Below the pieces are notes generated by a model. The model worked only from the letters and a program-made list of their open reading frames with translations, was not told the origin of the DNA and ran no database searches. A program made the position numbers and the translations under genes. Below, one piece after another: positions 8,032-16,248 of a DNA stretch of 64,000 nt. Source of the stretch: Natronococcus sp. A-GB7 (lineage in GTDB: Archaea; Halobacteriota; Halobacteria; Halobacteriales; Natrialbaceae); contig NZ_JARUKV010000016.1 of the NCBI RefSeq assembly GCF_029688865.1, positions 1 to 64,000 of the forward strand, given 5' to 3'. Numbering within the stretch: position 1 is the first letter of the stretch; the number at the start of each line of letters is the position of its first letter.

Positions 8032-8220
8032 ATGGCGAACAGGGACGACGTTTCCAGAGAACTCGCAGAATGTACGGAGTGCGGCACGGTCTACGCGGCC
8101 AGGCAGTGGCCCGACGGGAGGGTCAAGACGATCGGAAGCGAGAGCTGTCAGTGTGGCTGCACCGAGTTCGCTCTCGTTGAGACCGACGAGGAGACGATGC
8201 CGCCCGACAGGGCAGAGTAA
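8032..8220 (+). CDS. 62-residue zinc-finger microprotein
   Basis: Starts MANRDDVSRELAECTECGTV. Cysteines are arranged CTEC and CQCGC (C14, C17, C38, C40, C42 region), so a single zinc site is likely. The end is acidic (ETDEETMPPDRAE). It follows the other microprotein gene by 99 bases in the same orientation and may be cotranscribed. I do not recognise a named family. Confidence 0.7.
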   Translation: MANRDDVSRELAECTECGTVYAARQWPDGRVKTIGSESCQCGCTEFALVETDEETMPPDRAE

Positions 8221-8368
8221 CCGACCCCACCGTCGGGTGGCGTTCGCGACGGGTCGATGCGCGAGGAGCGTCCGTCGACGCCCCGCCGACGGAGACGACA
8301 CCAGCCCGGTTCGCGAGCGGCAAGCGTCGCTCGCGGCACGAACTACGGGTCCTCGACCGCGTCGGAAC

Positions 8369-8689
8369 TCACCGCGCTTTCGGCCGCGGATCGGGATGGT
8401 TCAGATCGTCGGTCGCCGGTCGGCGACCGCGCCGGCGATAGCGCTCGAGTAGCCACCGACCTCCGATCGACGCTCCGACGGGAACGGCAACGACGGTCGC
8501 GAAGCCGACCGCTAGCGCGACCGAGGCGGTGACCAGCGGCGGTCCCGTAACGACCGCCGCCGTGGTCGTCGCGGCCACGAGCGCGGCGCTGAACGCGACG
8601 ACGGTGAGGACACACGAGGCGAACGCCGACGCGAGACTGCGATCGGTGCCGGGCGGTACGGACGGAGACGGGGCATGTGGTTGGTGCAT
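8369..8689 (-). CDS. Small hypothetical membrane protein, two helices
   Basis: 106 residues from ATG 8689 (MHQPHAPSPSVPPGTDRSLA); ATG 8713 would add eight. Two hydrophobic segments (LASAFASCVLTVVAFSAALV and VTASVALAVGFATVVAVPVG) are separated by a short loop, and the end is strongly basic (RYRRRGRRPAT), suggesting an inside C-terminus. It is downstream of the HTH regulator at 8950-9900 in the same direction and has an upstream sequence element in common with it. Function unknown. Confidence 0.6.
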   Translation of the reverse strand: MHQPHAPSPSVPPGTDRSLASAFASCVLTVVAFSAALVAATTTAAVVTGPPLVTASVALAVGFATVVAVPVGASIGGRWLLERYRRRGRRPATDDLNHPDPRPKAR

Positions 8690-8721
8690 CGGTTTTCGGC
8701 CGTACTGACGCACCGGCGCGG

Positions 8722-8753
8722 ATTAAGTGTAACCTGAAAAACATTTCTGTAAC
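8722..8753 (-). promoter_or_regulatory. Candidate promoter with element shared with the 8950-9900 regulator
   Basis: On the minus strand, CTTAAT (8722-8727) is a plausible TATA box for the gene starting at 8689. Upstream, GTTACAGAAA (8744-8753) is identical to a decamer at 9947-9956 and has the same offset from the TATA-like box. It overlaps the inverted repeat GTAACG-TC-CGTTAC at 8749-8762. Confidence 0.4.
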
Positions 8754-8949
8754 GTCCGTTACTGAAGGAGATTTCAGGGCGGTTGGCCGACTGTACGGCT
8801 ACTCGATCGGTTCGCCCGTTCGGTCTCGAGCGATAGCTTCTCCGGTGGCTACGCGGTTCCATGCGGCGACGGTCCGCTATCGCTTCCACGATCGGTCCCA
8901 GCTGCGCCTCCGCCGCGGCAGCCCCCTGTCGTCCATCGGTCCCGTCCGC

Positions 8950-9900
8950 TCACCGACTCGTCTCGAGCACCGAGAGGTCCTCGGCCATCCTGACCCGGAG
9001 TTCGTCCCCGGCCACCGGCAGCCGGACCTCGAGACGGTAGGGGTCGCGCTCGAGGACCTGCGTGTACTCGGGGGAGACACACCACGGGAGCGTCCAGTAG
9101 GGCCGCTCGTCGAGCGAGACACCTCGCTCGTCGTGAAAGCGAACCACCGTCGAGTGATCGAGCAATCGGAGCCCGGTGGCCGAGCAGAGGGTGTGACCGC
9201 ACTGGGCGCACTCGTGGTCGACGCGAACGTCGACGCCGAGACAGCACTCTTCGGACTCGACGATTCGGGTTTCCATCCGACCGCTGCACTCAGGACAGAC
9301 GCCGTCGGCCGCCAGACAGTGGAGATGACGGACGCGCTGGTCGAAGGCGTCGGCGATCTCCGCGGGGCTTCGGTCGTTCAGACCACCGGGCGGGAAGCCG
9401 TACTCGCCGTGGCACTGCCCGCAGTCCCGACAGTCGATCGCGAGGTGCTCGTCCGCGTAGGCGGCCCGAAGCGAACCGCCGCAGTCGAAACACTCCCCCC
9501 TAACGGCGAACGGCTCGAGCGTCGGCCGCTGGTTGAACGAGCCCGCGATCACCGAGCGGACGACCTTCCGTCCGGCGTGTTTGAACGCGTACCCGACATC
9601 GGACCGTTGGCCCGGCGAGCCGCCGCTCCCTTCGGTCGCGGAGACGCCCTCGCACTTCGTGACGAAGTGGCCAGTGAGCTTCTGCAGGTGGTAGTTGAAC
9701 TGTGCGGAGTCGCGCATCCCGACCGCTCGGCGCAGCTCCGAGAACGATACCGGGCGCTCGTCGGCCGCCCACAGCGCCTCGAGGATCGCGAGGCGGGTCT
9801 CGTTGCCGATCAGCGCGAACGCGTCGGCTGGCTCGAGACACTCCGTACACTCGAGAACCGATTCGGGATCGGTATCGCTCGAAACGGATGAGTCACTCAT
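8950..9900 (-). CDS. HTH transcriptional regulator with C-terminal zinc-ribbon domain
   Basis: 316 residues from ATG 9900 (MSDSSVSSDTDPESVLECTE); an alternative codon at 9915 adds five. Residues about 20-105 form an ArsR-like winged helix (FALIGNETRLAILEALWAAD and FSELRRAVGMRDSAQFNYHL). The rest has at least four cysteine pairs (CFDCGGS, CRDCGQC, CPECSGR, CAQCGHT), a multi-ribbon region of a haloarchaeal regulator family (I believe DUF7351-like). The ligand is unknown. A TATA-like box and an upstream decamer found again before the next gene suggest autoregulation and control of that gene. Confidence 0.82.
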   Translation of the reverse strand: MSDSSVSSDTDPESVLECTECLEPADAFALIGNETRLAILEALWAADERPVSFSELRRAVGMRDSAQFNYHLQKLTGHFVTKCEGVSATEGSGGSPGQRSDVGYAFKHAGRKVVRSVIAGSFNQRPTLEPFAVRGECFDCGGSLRAAYADEHLAIDCRDCGQCHGEYGFPPGGLNDRSPAEIADAFDQRVRHLHCLAADGVCPECSGRMETRIVESEECCLGVDVRVDHECAQCGHTLCSATGLRLLDHSTVVRFHDERGVSLDERPYWTLPWCVSPEYTQVLERDPYRLEVRLPVAGDELRVRMAEDLSVLETSR

Positions 9901-9924
9901 GCGAAAAGCTACCACCCGGCCGAG

Positions 9925-9956
9925 CTAAAGCGTTCGCTCAACGTCGTTTCTGTAAC
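9925..9956 (-). promoter_or_regulatory. Candidate promoter and operator of the HTH/zinc-ribbon regulator
   Basis: On the minus strand, CTTTAG (9925-9930) is centred about 27 bases before ATG 9900, and GTTACAGAAA (9947-9956) begins 17 bases upstream of that box, exactly as at 8722-8753. Confidence 0.45.
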
Positions 9957-10082
9957 ATGGCTGTCATTCCGACGGAACGGGAGTCGGCCCGACCCGATCC
10001 GCGGGGATCACTGGACCTTCAACCGCCAGCGGACGCGTTCGCGATCGGAAGGTGTTTAGGTCGTTGCAACGGCGTGCAATCG

Positions 10083-10673
10083 ATGACCGGTAATCGACGC
10101 CCGACGACGCGCCGTCGGCTACTCGCCAGCGCGAGTTCGATCGCGGTTCTCGGAGCCGCCGGCTGTCTCGACGATGACGGCGAGTCCGGCGAATCAGCCG
10201 ACGACTCGAGTCACGAAGACCACGACGACGGAGGAACCGACGAGCCCGACGACGGCGAGTTCGACGACGATCTGGTCGACGATCCGGTCGACGACGCGGA
10301 CCACGAGGTCGATATCTCCGAGCTACTCGTCTACGAGCGCGACGGCGAGCAGGTCGCGAACTCCCACAGGGGTCACTGGCACTACGAGACCGAGACGAAC
10401 GGACTACCGACGATCGAGCCGGGATCGACGATCGAACTCGAGACCGTCTTCACGAAAGACGGCGAGGAACTTCCGGTAGGCGAAGACGAGCCGTACCGCC
10501 TGGATGTCGAACTCGCGGACGGGAAAGACGAAATCGTCGACATCGACGTCGACCCCGCGACCGTCTCGGTTTCGGGCGAGCAGGCGGGAGAGACCGCAAC
10601 CGTCTTCGAGCTGCTCGAGGACGGAGACGTCGTCTGGGAGGCGCCCCCGATCGACACCTTCGTCGAGGAGTAA
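10083..10673 (+). CDS. Tat-type lipoprotein, acidic, unknown function
   Basis: 196 residues. The N-terminus has twin arginines ([12 protein letters not shown]), a hydrophobic stretch and a lipobox ending LGAAGC, so C28 is the likely lipidated residue. A disordered Asp/Glu/Ser linker follows (about 29-75), then a folded part with [20 protein letters not shown], a HRGHWHYET segment and an end [20 protein letters not shown]. The histidine-rich HRGHWH could bind a metal. I do not recognise the domain. It stands alone between the regulator and the translation operon. Confidence 0.78.
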   Translation: MTGNRRPTTRRRLLASASSIAVLGAAGCLDDDGESGESADDSSHEDHDDGGTDEPDDGEFDDDLVDDPVDDADHEVDISELLVYERDGEQVANSHRGHWHYETETNGLPTIEPGSTIELETVFTKDGEELPVGEDEPYRLDVELADGKDEIVDIDVDPATVSVSGEQAGETATVFELLEDGDVVWEAPPIDTFVEE

Positions 10674-10786
10674 CAAGGCCGAGATCGCCCGACTGCACGG
10701 AACTGTTTGGCACCGTGATTCGGCCCGAGAACAGTAGGTTTATCAGTCGCACGGCGGAACCTCTACCTAAGATTACTCATCGTCTT

Positions 10787-12040
10787 ATGGCAGGAAATCA
10801 ACAACCGGAGGTGAACATCGGACTCGTCGGCCACGTCGATCACGGCAAGACGACGCTGGTGCAGGCTCTCAGCGGATCGTGGACGGACCAGCACAGCGAG
10901 GAGATGAAACGCGGCATCTCCATCCGGCTGGGGTATGCGGACGCGACGTTCCGTCACTGTCCCGAGCTCGACGAGCCCGAACGGTACACCGTCGAACAGG
11001 AGTGTGCGGACGGCTCGCCGAGCGAGCCGCTTCGAACGGTCTCGTTCGTCGACGCACCGGGCCACGAGACCCTGATGGCGACGATGCTCTCGGGGGCCTC
11101 GCTGATGGACGGCGCCGTGCTGGTCGTCAGCGCTAACGAGCCCGTCCCACAGCCCCAGACCGAGGAGCACCTGATGGCGCTCGACATCATCGGGATCGAC
11201 AACATCGTCATCGCCCAGAACAAGGTCGACCTCGTCGACTCCCAGCAGGCCCGACAGAACTACCAGGAGATCCAGGAGTTCGTCGAGGGAACCGTCGCCG
11301 AGGACGCGCCCGTCGTTCCCGTCTCGGCCGGCCAGGAGGTCAACCTCGACCTGCTGATCCAGGCGATCGAGGAGGAGATCCCGACGCCCGAGCGCGATCC
11401 CGAGGCCGACGCTCGGATGCACGTCGCCCGGAGCTTCGACATCAACAAACCCGGGACGACCGCCGCGAACCTCGCCGGCGGCGTCCTCGGCGGAAGCCTC
11501 GTTCGAGGCGAACTCGAGCTCGACGACGACCTCGAGATCCGTCCGGGACGGGAGGTCGAGGAGGGCGGTCAGACCGAGTACGTGCCGATCCAGACGACGG
11601 TTCGATCGCTGCAGGCGGGCGGCGCCGACGCGGAGTCGGTCACGCCCGGCGGACTGCTCGGGGTCGGAACCGGACTCGATCCCTCGTTGACGAAGGGCGA
11701 CGCCCTCGCGGGCCGGATCGCCGGCCCGCCGGGGTCGCTCCCGCCGACCTGGGAGCAGTTCACGATGGACGTCGATCTGCTCGATCGGGTCGTCGGCAAC
11801 GTCGACGAGACGGAGGGGCCGGGCGACGCGGCCGACATCGACGAGATCAGCACGGGCGAGCCCCTGATGATGACCGTCGGCACCGCGACGACCGTCGGCG
11901 CGGTCACGAGCGCCCGCAGCGGGGAGTGTGAGGTCAAGCTCAAACGCCCCGTCGCGGCCGAACCCGGCGCGAAGATCGCGATCAACCGCCGGATCGGCGC
12001 CCGCTGGCGACTGATCGGACTGGGAACGCTTCGCGAGTAA
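10787..12040 (+). CDS. eif2g: Translation initiation factor aIF2 subunit gamma
   Basis: 417 residues. The GTPase core has G1 [10 protein letters not shown] (about residues 15-24), G3 DAPGHE, and G4 NKVD, followed by two beta-barrel domains and the characteristic C-terminus ([16 protein letters not shown]). As part of aIF2 it delivers initiator tRNA to the small ribosomal subunit. The start at ATG 10787 ([20 protein letters not shown]) fits the family; 24 upstream in-frame codons are not conserved-looking. It heads an operon with the PIN, rpo7, spt4 and DUF359 genes, a gene order conserved in many archaea. Confidence 0.97.
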   Translation: MAGNQQPEVNIGLVGHVDHGKTTLVQALSGSWTDQHSEEMKRGISIRLGYADATFRHCPELDEPERYTVEQECADGSPSEPLRTVSFVDAPGHETLMATMLSGASLMDGAVLVVSANEPVPQPQTEEHLMALDIIGIDNIVIAQNKVDLVDSQQARQNYQEIQEFVEGTVAEDAPVVPVSAGQEVNLDLLIQAIEEEIPTPERDPEADARMHVARSFDINKPGTTAANLAGGVLGGSLVRGELELDDDLEIRPGREVEEGGQTEYVPIQTTVRSLQAGGADAESVTPGGLLGVGTGLDPSLTKGDALAGRIAGPPGSLPPTWEQFTMDVDLLDRVVGNVDETEGPGDAADIDEISTGEPLMMTVGTATTVGAVTSARSGECEVKLKRPVAAEPGAKIAINRRIGARWRLIGLGTLRE

Positions 12041-12056
12041 GACGACGACAGCGAGC

Positions 12057-12443
12057 ATGAGCACCCGGGTTGCCCTCGATACAAGCGCGCTGATGATGCC
12101 GGTCGAACTGGACGTCCGGCTGTTCGACGAACTCGAGCGACTGATCGGGTCCGCCGAACTGGTTGCACCCCAACCCGTAATCGAGGAGCTCCAGCGGCTC
12201 TCGGAGAAGGGCGGCACCGAGGGGACCGCCGCGTCGGTCGGCCACGACCTAGCGACCGAACGCTGTCTCGTCGTCGACACGGAGGAATCGTACGCCGACG
12301 ACGCCCTGGTCGAACTCGCCCGCGAGGGAAGCGTCGACTACGTCGTCACGAACGATCGCCCGCTGCGCGACCGGGTGCTCGAGGCGAGCATACCGGTACT
12401 TGCATTACGCGGGAGAAACAAGCTGGCAATCACTCAACCATAG
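12057..12443 (+). CDS. PIN domain protein of the Fcf1/VapC9 type
   Basis: 128 residues covering a complete PIN domain: ALDTSALMMPVELD carries the first acidic residue, EELQRLSE the second, and DYVVTNDRPLRDRVLEASIP the C-terminal acidic pair. It lies 16 bases after aIF2 gamma and its stop directly abuts the rpo7 ATG, so all are almost certainly cotranscribed. Archaeal homologues in this place are annotated as rRNA-processing endonucleases related to eukaryotic Fcf1/Utp24. The role in 16S maturation is inferred from that relationship. Confidence 0.88.
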   Translation: MSTRVALDTSALMMPVELDVRLFDELERLIGSAELVAPQPVIEELQRLSEKGGTEGTAASVGHDLATERCLVVDTEESYADDALVELAREGSVDYVVTNDRPLRDRVLEASIPVLALRGRNKLAITQP

Positions 12444-13013
12444 ATGTACAAACGGGTCAAACTGAAGGATACGGTCGAAGTACCGCCGAAAGCGCTCGGT
12501 GACGTCTCGCCGAAGCTGGTCAAGCAACTGCTGCAGGACAAACTCGAGGGTCGGATGGACGAGCAGGTCGGCAGCGTCGTCTCGGTCACCCAGGTCCACG
12601 ATATCGGCGAGGGAGCCGTGCTCCCGAACAAGCCGGGGGTCTACTACGAGGCCGAGTTCGACGCCGTCACGTTCGATCCGGATATGCAGGAGGTCGTCGA
12701 CGGCACGATCGTCGAGGTCGTCGAGTTCGGCGCCTTCGTCGGGATCGGCCCCGTCGACGGGCTGCTCCACGTCTCCCAGATCTCCGACGAGTACCTCGCC
12801 TTCGACGGCGAGAACCAGCAGCTCGCCTCGAACGAGTCCAACCGCACGCTGGGCGTCGACGACGCCGTTCGAGCGCGTATCGTCACCAAGAGCATCGACG
12901 AACGCAACCCGCGCGACTCGAAGATCGGTCTCACCGCGAAACAGCCCGGACTCGGCAAACACGGCTGGCTCGAGGAGGACCACGAGAAGCGCGAAGCGGC
13001 CACGGGTGAGTAA
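12444..13013 (+). CDS. rpo7: DNA-directed RNA polymerase subunit Rpo7 (E')
   Basis: 189 residues. The N-terminal part (MYKRVKLKDTVEVPPKALGD) is the Rpo7 tip domain and residues about 80-165 are an S1-like RNA-binding domain with VVDGTIVEVVEFGAFVGIGP and DGLLHVSQISDEY. Rpo7 pairs with Rpo4 in the polymerase stalk, binding nascent RNA and helping open-complex formation. It follows the PIN gene with no gap and precedes spt4 by two bases. Confidence 0.96.
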   Translation: MYKRVKLKDTVEVPPKALGDVSPKLVKQLLQDKLEGRMDEQVGSVVSVTQVHDIGEGAVLPNKPGVYYEAEFDAVTFDPDMQEVVDGTIVEVVEFGAFVGIGPVDGLLHVSQISDEYLAFDGENQQLASNESNRTLGVDDAVRARIVTKSIDERNPRDSKIGLTAKQPGLGKHGWLEEDHEKREAATGE

Positions 13014-13015
13014 CG

Positions 13016-13213
13016 ATGGCATCCGATCGACTCGTCTGTCGCGAGTGCCACCGAGTCAACGATCCCGACAGCGACACCTGTGACTCCTGTAACTCCTCCT
13101 CGCTGACCGAGGACTGGGCCGGCTACGTCGTTATCGCCCACCCCGAGGACAGCGAGATCGCCACGGAGATGCAGGTCACCGAGCCCGGATCGTACGCGCT
13201 GAAGGTTCGGTAA
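13016..13213 (+). CDS. spt4: Transcription elongation factor Spt4 (RpoE'')
   Basis: 65 residues. Zinc is bound by CREC (C8, C11) and CDSC (about C22, C25); the remainder (WAGYVVIAHPEDSEIATEMQ) matches the Spt5-contacting part. Spt4 with Spt5/NusG keeps RNA polymerase processive. The start at 13016 is tight against rpo7 (stop 13013). Confidence 0.96.
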   Translation: MASDRLVCRECHRVNDPDSDTCDSCNSSSLTEDWAGYVVIAHPEDSEIATEMQVTEPGSYALKVR

Positions 13214-13214
13214 C

Positions 13215-13784
13215 GTGACTCGCGACGACGGCAGCGATCCCGACCGCGTGGACGAGCAGCTACTGGTTTTACCCGACGACCTCCGCCACGAGCTCAAGGA
13301 GCCGATGGGCCCGATCGAGACCGACGCCGACGTCCTGCTCGAGGCGGTCTCGGGCCCGCTGATCGCCGTCGGCGACGTCGTCACCTACCACATCGTCCGT
13401 GCCGGACGCGAGCCCGACGTCGCGCTCGTCGACGAGCGGACCAAACGCCAGCTCGTCGAGGAGGAAATCCGCGAGACCGTCACCGAACGAGTGAACGTCG
13501 AGGCCCGCAACCCGCCCGCCGAGCTCACCGCCGACGTCCTCGAGACGCTCCAGGAGAGCCTCGAGCGCGAGGAGCCGACGACGGTCCTGGTCGACGGCGA
13601 GGAGGACCTGGTCGTGCTCCCGGCGATCATGGTCGCGCCCGACGGCGCCAGCGTCGTCTACGGCCAGCCCGACGAGGGGATGGTCCACGTCGTCGTCGAC
13701 GAGGAGGTGCGCCGGGAAGTTCGAGCCCTGCTCGAGCGCTTCGAGGGCGACCAGGAGCGGTTCTGGAGCCTGCTCGAGGAGTAG
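13215..13784 (+). CDS. GTP-dependent dephospho-CoA kinase (DUF359 family)
   Basis: 189 residues from GTG 13215, one base after the spt4 stop. The conserved segments GPLIAVGDVVTYHIVRAG, ALVDERTKRQ and VLVDGEEDLVVLPAIM are those of the archaeal DUF359 family, shown in Thermococcus to phosphorylate dephospho-CoA with GTP, the last step of CoA synthesis. Gene position after spt4 is conserved in archaea. The N-terminus is a short acidic stretch. Confidence 0.92.
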   Translation: MTRDDGSDPDRVDEQLLVLPDDLRHELKEPMGPIETDADVLLEAVSGPLIAVGDVVTYHIVRAGREPDVALVDERTKRQLVEEEIRETVTERVNVEARNPPAELTADVLETLQESLEREEPTTVLVDGEEDLVVLPAIMVAPDGASVVYGQPDEGMVHVVVDEEVRREVRALLERFEGDQERFWSLLEE

Positions 13785-13890
13785 ACGGAATCGGAGACCG
13801 ATTCTCGGGAACTCGCAGTTCGTCGCCGGAAGCTGTGTACACCAGTAGATAGCGACACGTCTTCTCTACAGGCAGCCCCTCGACAATCGT
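13785..13890. other. Convergent intergenic spacer
   Basis: 106 bases between the end of the translation operon and the end of the flavoprotein gene. No clear hairpin with a T-tract; nothing else seen. Confidence 0.5.
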
Positions 13891-15303
13891 TCAGGCGGTC
13901 GAGGGCTCGGCGAGTTCGCGGAGTCGCTCGAGGTTGGTAATCGACGATTCTTGGTACTCAGCGATCCGCTCGAGCGCGTCCTGCACGCGTGGGTCCTCGA
14001 GGTGTTCGTTCATTCCTCGCGTAATGTTGAGTCGACATCCTCGTCGCCAGTCCTCGATGTCGGGTTCCTCCTGCCACGCGACGAGGCTCCGTTGGATGAC
14101 GAGGGTTTGGCGGACGAGCTTCTCCGCGTTACCGAACCCGGGGTTGGGCGGACACAACCGGTTTTTCTCCGCGTCGTCGTCGCGGTTCGCCTCGACGTAG
14201 GCAGTGATAGCAGCGCTAAACGGGATGACTCCGGGAGCGTGAATATACTGAATGGTGATCCGGTCGGGGGCGAAGATCGGCCGCGTCGGGGGGGTATCGA
14301 CACCGTGGGCGGTGCAGTCGACGTGCACGTGCTGTGGGTTGGTGGGAACGGTCCCATCGTCGAGTACGATGCGGTCGGCCTCGAGACGCTGGACGTATCC
14401 GTGACGGATGACGTTGCGGATCCGGCGCAGGTCATCGCGTTCGTCCTGGCTGAGGATCGCCCCGCGATAGGTTTCGGGTTCGACCTCGGGGTCGAGCGGG
14501 ACCAGCACCTCGTTGGCTTCCAGCCGGCGGAACAAGTCGGGGACGTCCTCGGCCTCCGCGGCAGCTTTCGTCCACAGCGACCACATCTCCATGAACAACG
14601 GCACGTGCTCCAGGGGTTGATATTTGCGCCGGGAGGTAGTCCAGGGGTCGCGTGGTCGAACCCACCGGATTTCCGCCGGTGGAACGCCGTTATTGAGCAG
14701 CCAGCTGCAAGTGTCCATGGACGTCTTCCCCGCCCCGATGACAGTGAACCCGTCGGCTGGATCGGTGAGGTCGACGAGTTCGTTGGGGGTGACCAGCCGC
14801 ACGTCCGGGTCGACGTCGAATGGTGGTGTGTGGGTCGCGGGGATGGACGATTCCACGTAGGTGGCGTCCACGACCCGGCGCCGGACCTCGACCTCGGTCG
14901 TCTCGCCGGTCAGCCGCGACTCGAACCGATGGCGACCACCATTGGAATCGATGTAGTTGGACGTGCCGAAAAAGCGGACCTGTCCCGAGCCGAGCAGCTC
15001 TTCGTCGAGTACGCGCCGGTAGTAGCCGCAGACCTCCGCGCCGGTCGCCCGCTCGTAGAAGCCGGCGTTGGGGCCGACCTCGTCGATCTCGTCGTTGCCG
15101 AGCCGCCGCGAGTCGACCCCATAAATCGCAGACGGCTGGTGGAGCCGCACGAACGGGTAGGCGTCGTTCCAGTGGCCACCCGGATTCGCCCGCCGGTCTA
15201 CCATCACGACATCGGCGTCGGACTCGTCGATCAGCGTGTCCGTAAACGCCATCCCCGACGCCCCCGCACCGACCACCAGGTAATCCGTCTCAAGCGCTTC
15301 CAT
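13891..15303 (-). CDS. FAD/NAD(P)-binding oxidoreductase, class B monooxygenase-like
   Basis: 470 residues. The first Rossmann fold is at the start (YLVVGAGASGMAFTDTL), followed by DRRANPGGHWNDAYPFVRLH, similar to flavin monooxygenases that bring substrate next to FAD. A second nucleotide motif, FTVIGAGKTSMDTCSWLLNN, lies near residue 190. The full Baeyer-Villiger fingerprint is not evident. Similar proteins, as far as I recall, are frequent in actinobacteria, which raises the possibility of transfer into this lineage. The substrate is unknown. No metabolic partner gene is adjacent. Confidence 0.82.
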   Translation of the reverse strand: MEALETDYLVVGAGASGMAFTDTLIDESDADVVMVDRRANPGGHWNDAYPFVRLHQPSAIYGVDSRRLGNDEIDEVGPNAGFYERATGAEVCGYYRRVLDEELLGSGQVRFFGTSNYIDSNGGRHRFESRLTGETTEVEVRRRVVDATYVESSIPATHTPPFDVDPDVRLVTPNELVDLTDPADGFTVIGAGKTSMDTCSWLLNNGVPPAEIRWVRPRDPWTTSRRKYQPLEHVPLFMEMWSLWTKAAAEAEDVPDLFRRLEANEVLVPLDPEVEPETYRGAILSQDERDDLRRIRNVIRHGYVQRLEADRIVLDDGTVPTNPQHVHVDCTAHGVDTPPTRPIFAPDRITIQYIHAPGVIPFSAAITAYVEANRDDDAEKNRLCPPNPGFGNAEKLVRQTLVIQRSLVAWQEEPDIEDWRRGCRLNITRGMNEHLEDPRVQDALERIAEYQESSITNLERLRELAEPSTA

Positions 15304-15449
15304 GTCGAACCACCCCGGTCGTCAGACGCTCAGCGTGATTGCTCCCGAAAGAGCCCCCACTGACCTGTTTCTCTTCGGCTTCGAACTGATCACTGGCGTC
15401 TGTCATCTGATGGACCAATCTGTGTGATACAGCCACATAGAGTTACGCT
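15304..15449. other. Divergent spacer upstream of the flavoprotein gene
   Basis: About 145 bases. It contains short TGTG-rich sequence (TGTGTGATACAGCCACA, a loose inverted repeat TGTG...CACA). No confident promoter element. Confidence 0.35.
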
Positions 15450-15452
15450 GTG

Positions 15453-15632
15453 ATGAATCTGCAGGGGTTGAGCAATCTGCAGACGGTAACGGACACGGCG
15501 CGAGTAACTGCGTTTCAGTTCGATGTTTCGACCACGGTCGTGGCCAGCTTCGGGATCGGAGCGGTCGTCTCCGTGTCCGTATACGTGATGAGGAATATAC
15601 TCAGCGCCCGTGAAATCGACGGCTGGAACTGA
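15453..15632 (+). CDS. Possible single-span membrane microprotein
   Basis: 59 residues from ATG 15453 (GTG 15450 is adjacent in frame). Residues about 28-50 (TTVVASFGIGAVVSVSVYVM) are hydrophobic and followed by RNILSAREIDGWN. Unlike its surroundings it is not a shadow of another gene, and codon usage is slightly less GC-biased. There is no recognised family and no clear TATA box, so it may be spurious. Confidence 0.4.
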   Translation: MNLQGLSNLQTVTDTARVTAFQFDVSTTVVASFGIGAVVSVSVYVMRNILSAREIDGWN

Positions 15633-15744
15633 GGGCGCTATCGATTCGTCCGCTCGCGGTAATCAAGCAGGTACCACCCCAGGGGGGACTCGAGGACGTG
15701 TTCTTTCCTACTGGACCCCGGCCCAGGGAGCGGATTCGAGCCGA

Positions 15745-16122
15745 CTACTGTCGAACCGAACTCCCTCGAGCCCGCCAGCGCCAGCCGTAGTACAACGTCG
15801 CTGCGGCGAAGCCGATCGCTCCGACGGTGTAGGTCGTTTCCGAGACCAGGATCGCAGCGGTCCCGGTGAGGACGGCCAGTCCACCCGAAAGCAGCAGCTG
15901 GAACTCGAGCGTGCGGTGGCGGTCGACGAGGACGGTGGGGACGACCGTCCCGCAGGCGTAGACCCCGATCAGGCCGGGGATGAGTCCGGCGACGCCCCGA
16001 TCACCGAACCCCGCGTACAGTAGAACGACCTGGACGAGCAGGAACGGACCGAGGACGAGGACGGCGAGTAGCTGCCGCTCGCGTTCCAGCATCCGTTCGT
16101 CGACCGCGTTCCCGGTCTGCAT
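15745..16122 (-). CDS. Hypothetical four-helix membrane protein
   Basis: 125 residues from ATG 16122 (MQTGNAVDERMLERERQLLA). Four hydrophobic segments are visible (LLAVLVLGPFLLVQVVLLYA, VAGLIPGLIGVYACGTVVPT, LLLSGGLAVLTGTAAILV, TVGAIGFAAATLYYGWRW), with a basic end RWRARGSSVRQ. An upstream in-frame start at 16161 is possible but runs towards the next gene. No family recognised. Confidence 0.65.
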   Translation of the reverse strand: MQTGNAVDERMLERERQLLAVLVLGPFLLVQVVLLYAGFGDRGVAGLIPGLIGVYACGTVVPTVLVDRHRTLEFQLLLSGGLAVLTGTAAILVSETTYTVGAIGFAAATLYYGWRWRARGSSVRQ

Positions 16123-16248
16123 ACTGCGATCTAGTGTCGACTGTCTATTAATTCGTTCCACCGGAAACGAGATGACGGGTCCGAACGTCGTCCTCGCCCG
16201 CGAGCGATACTCGAGACCTTCTTACCGTCCGAGTGAGACGTAGGGAAT

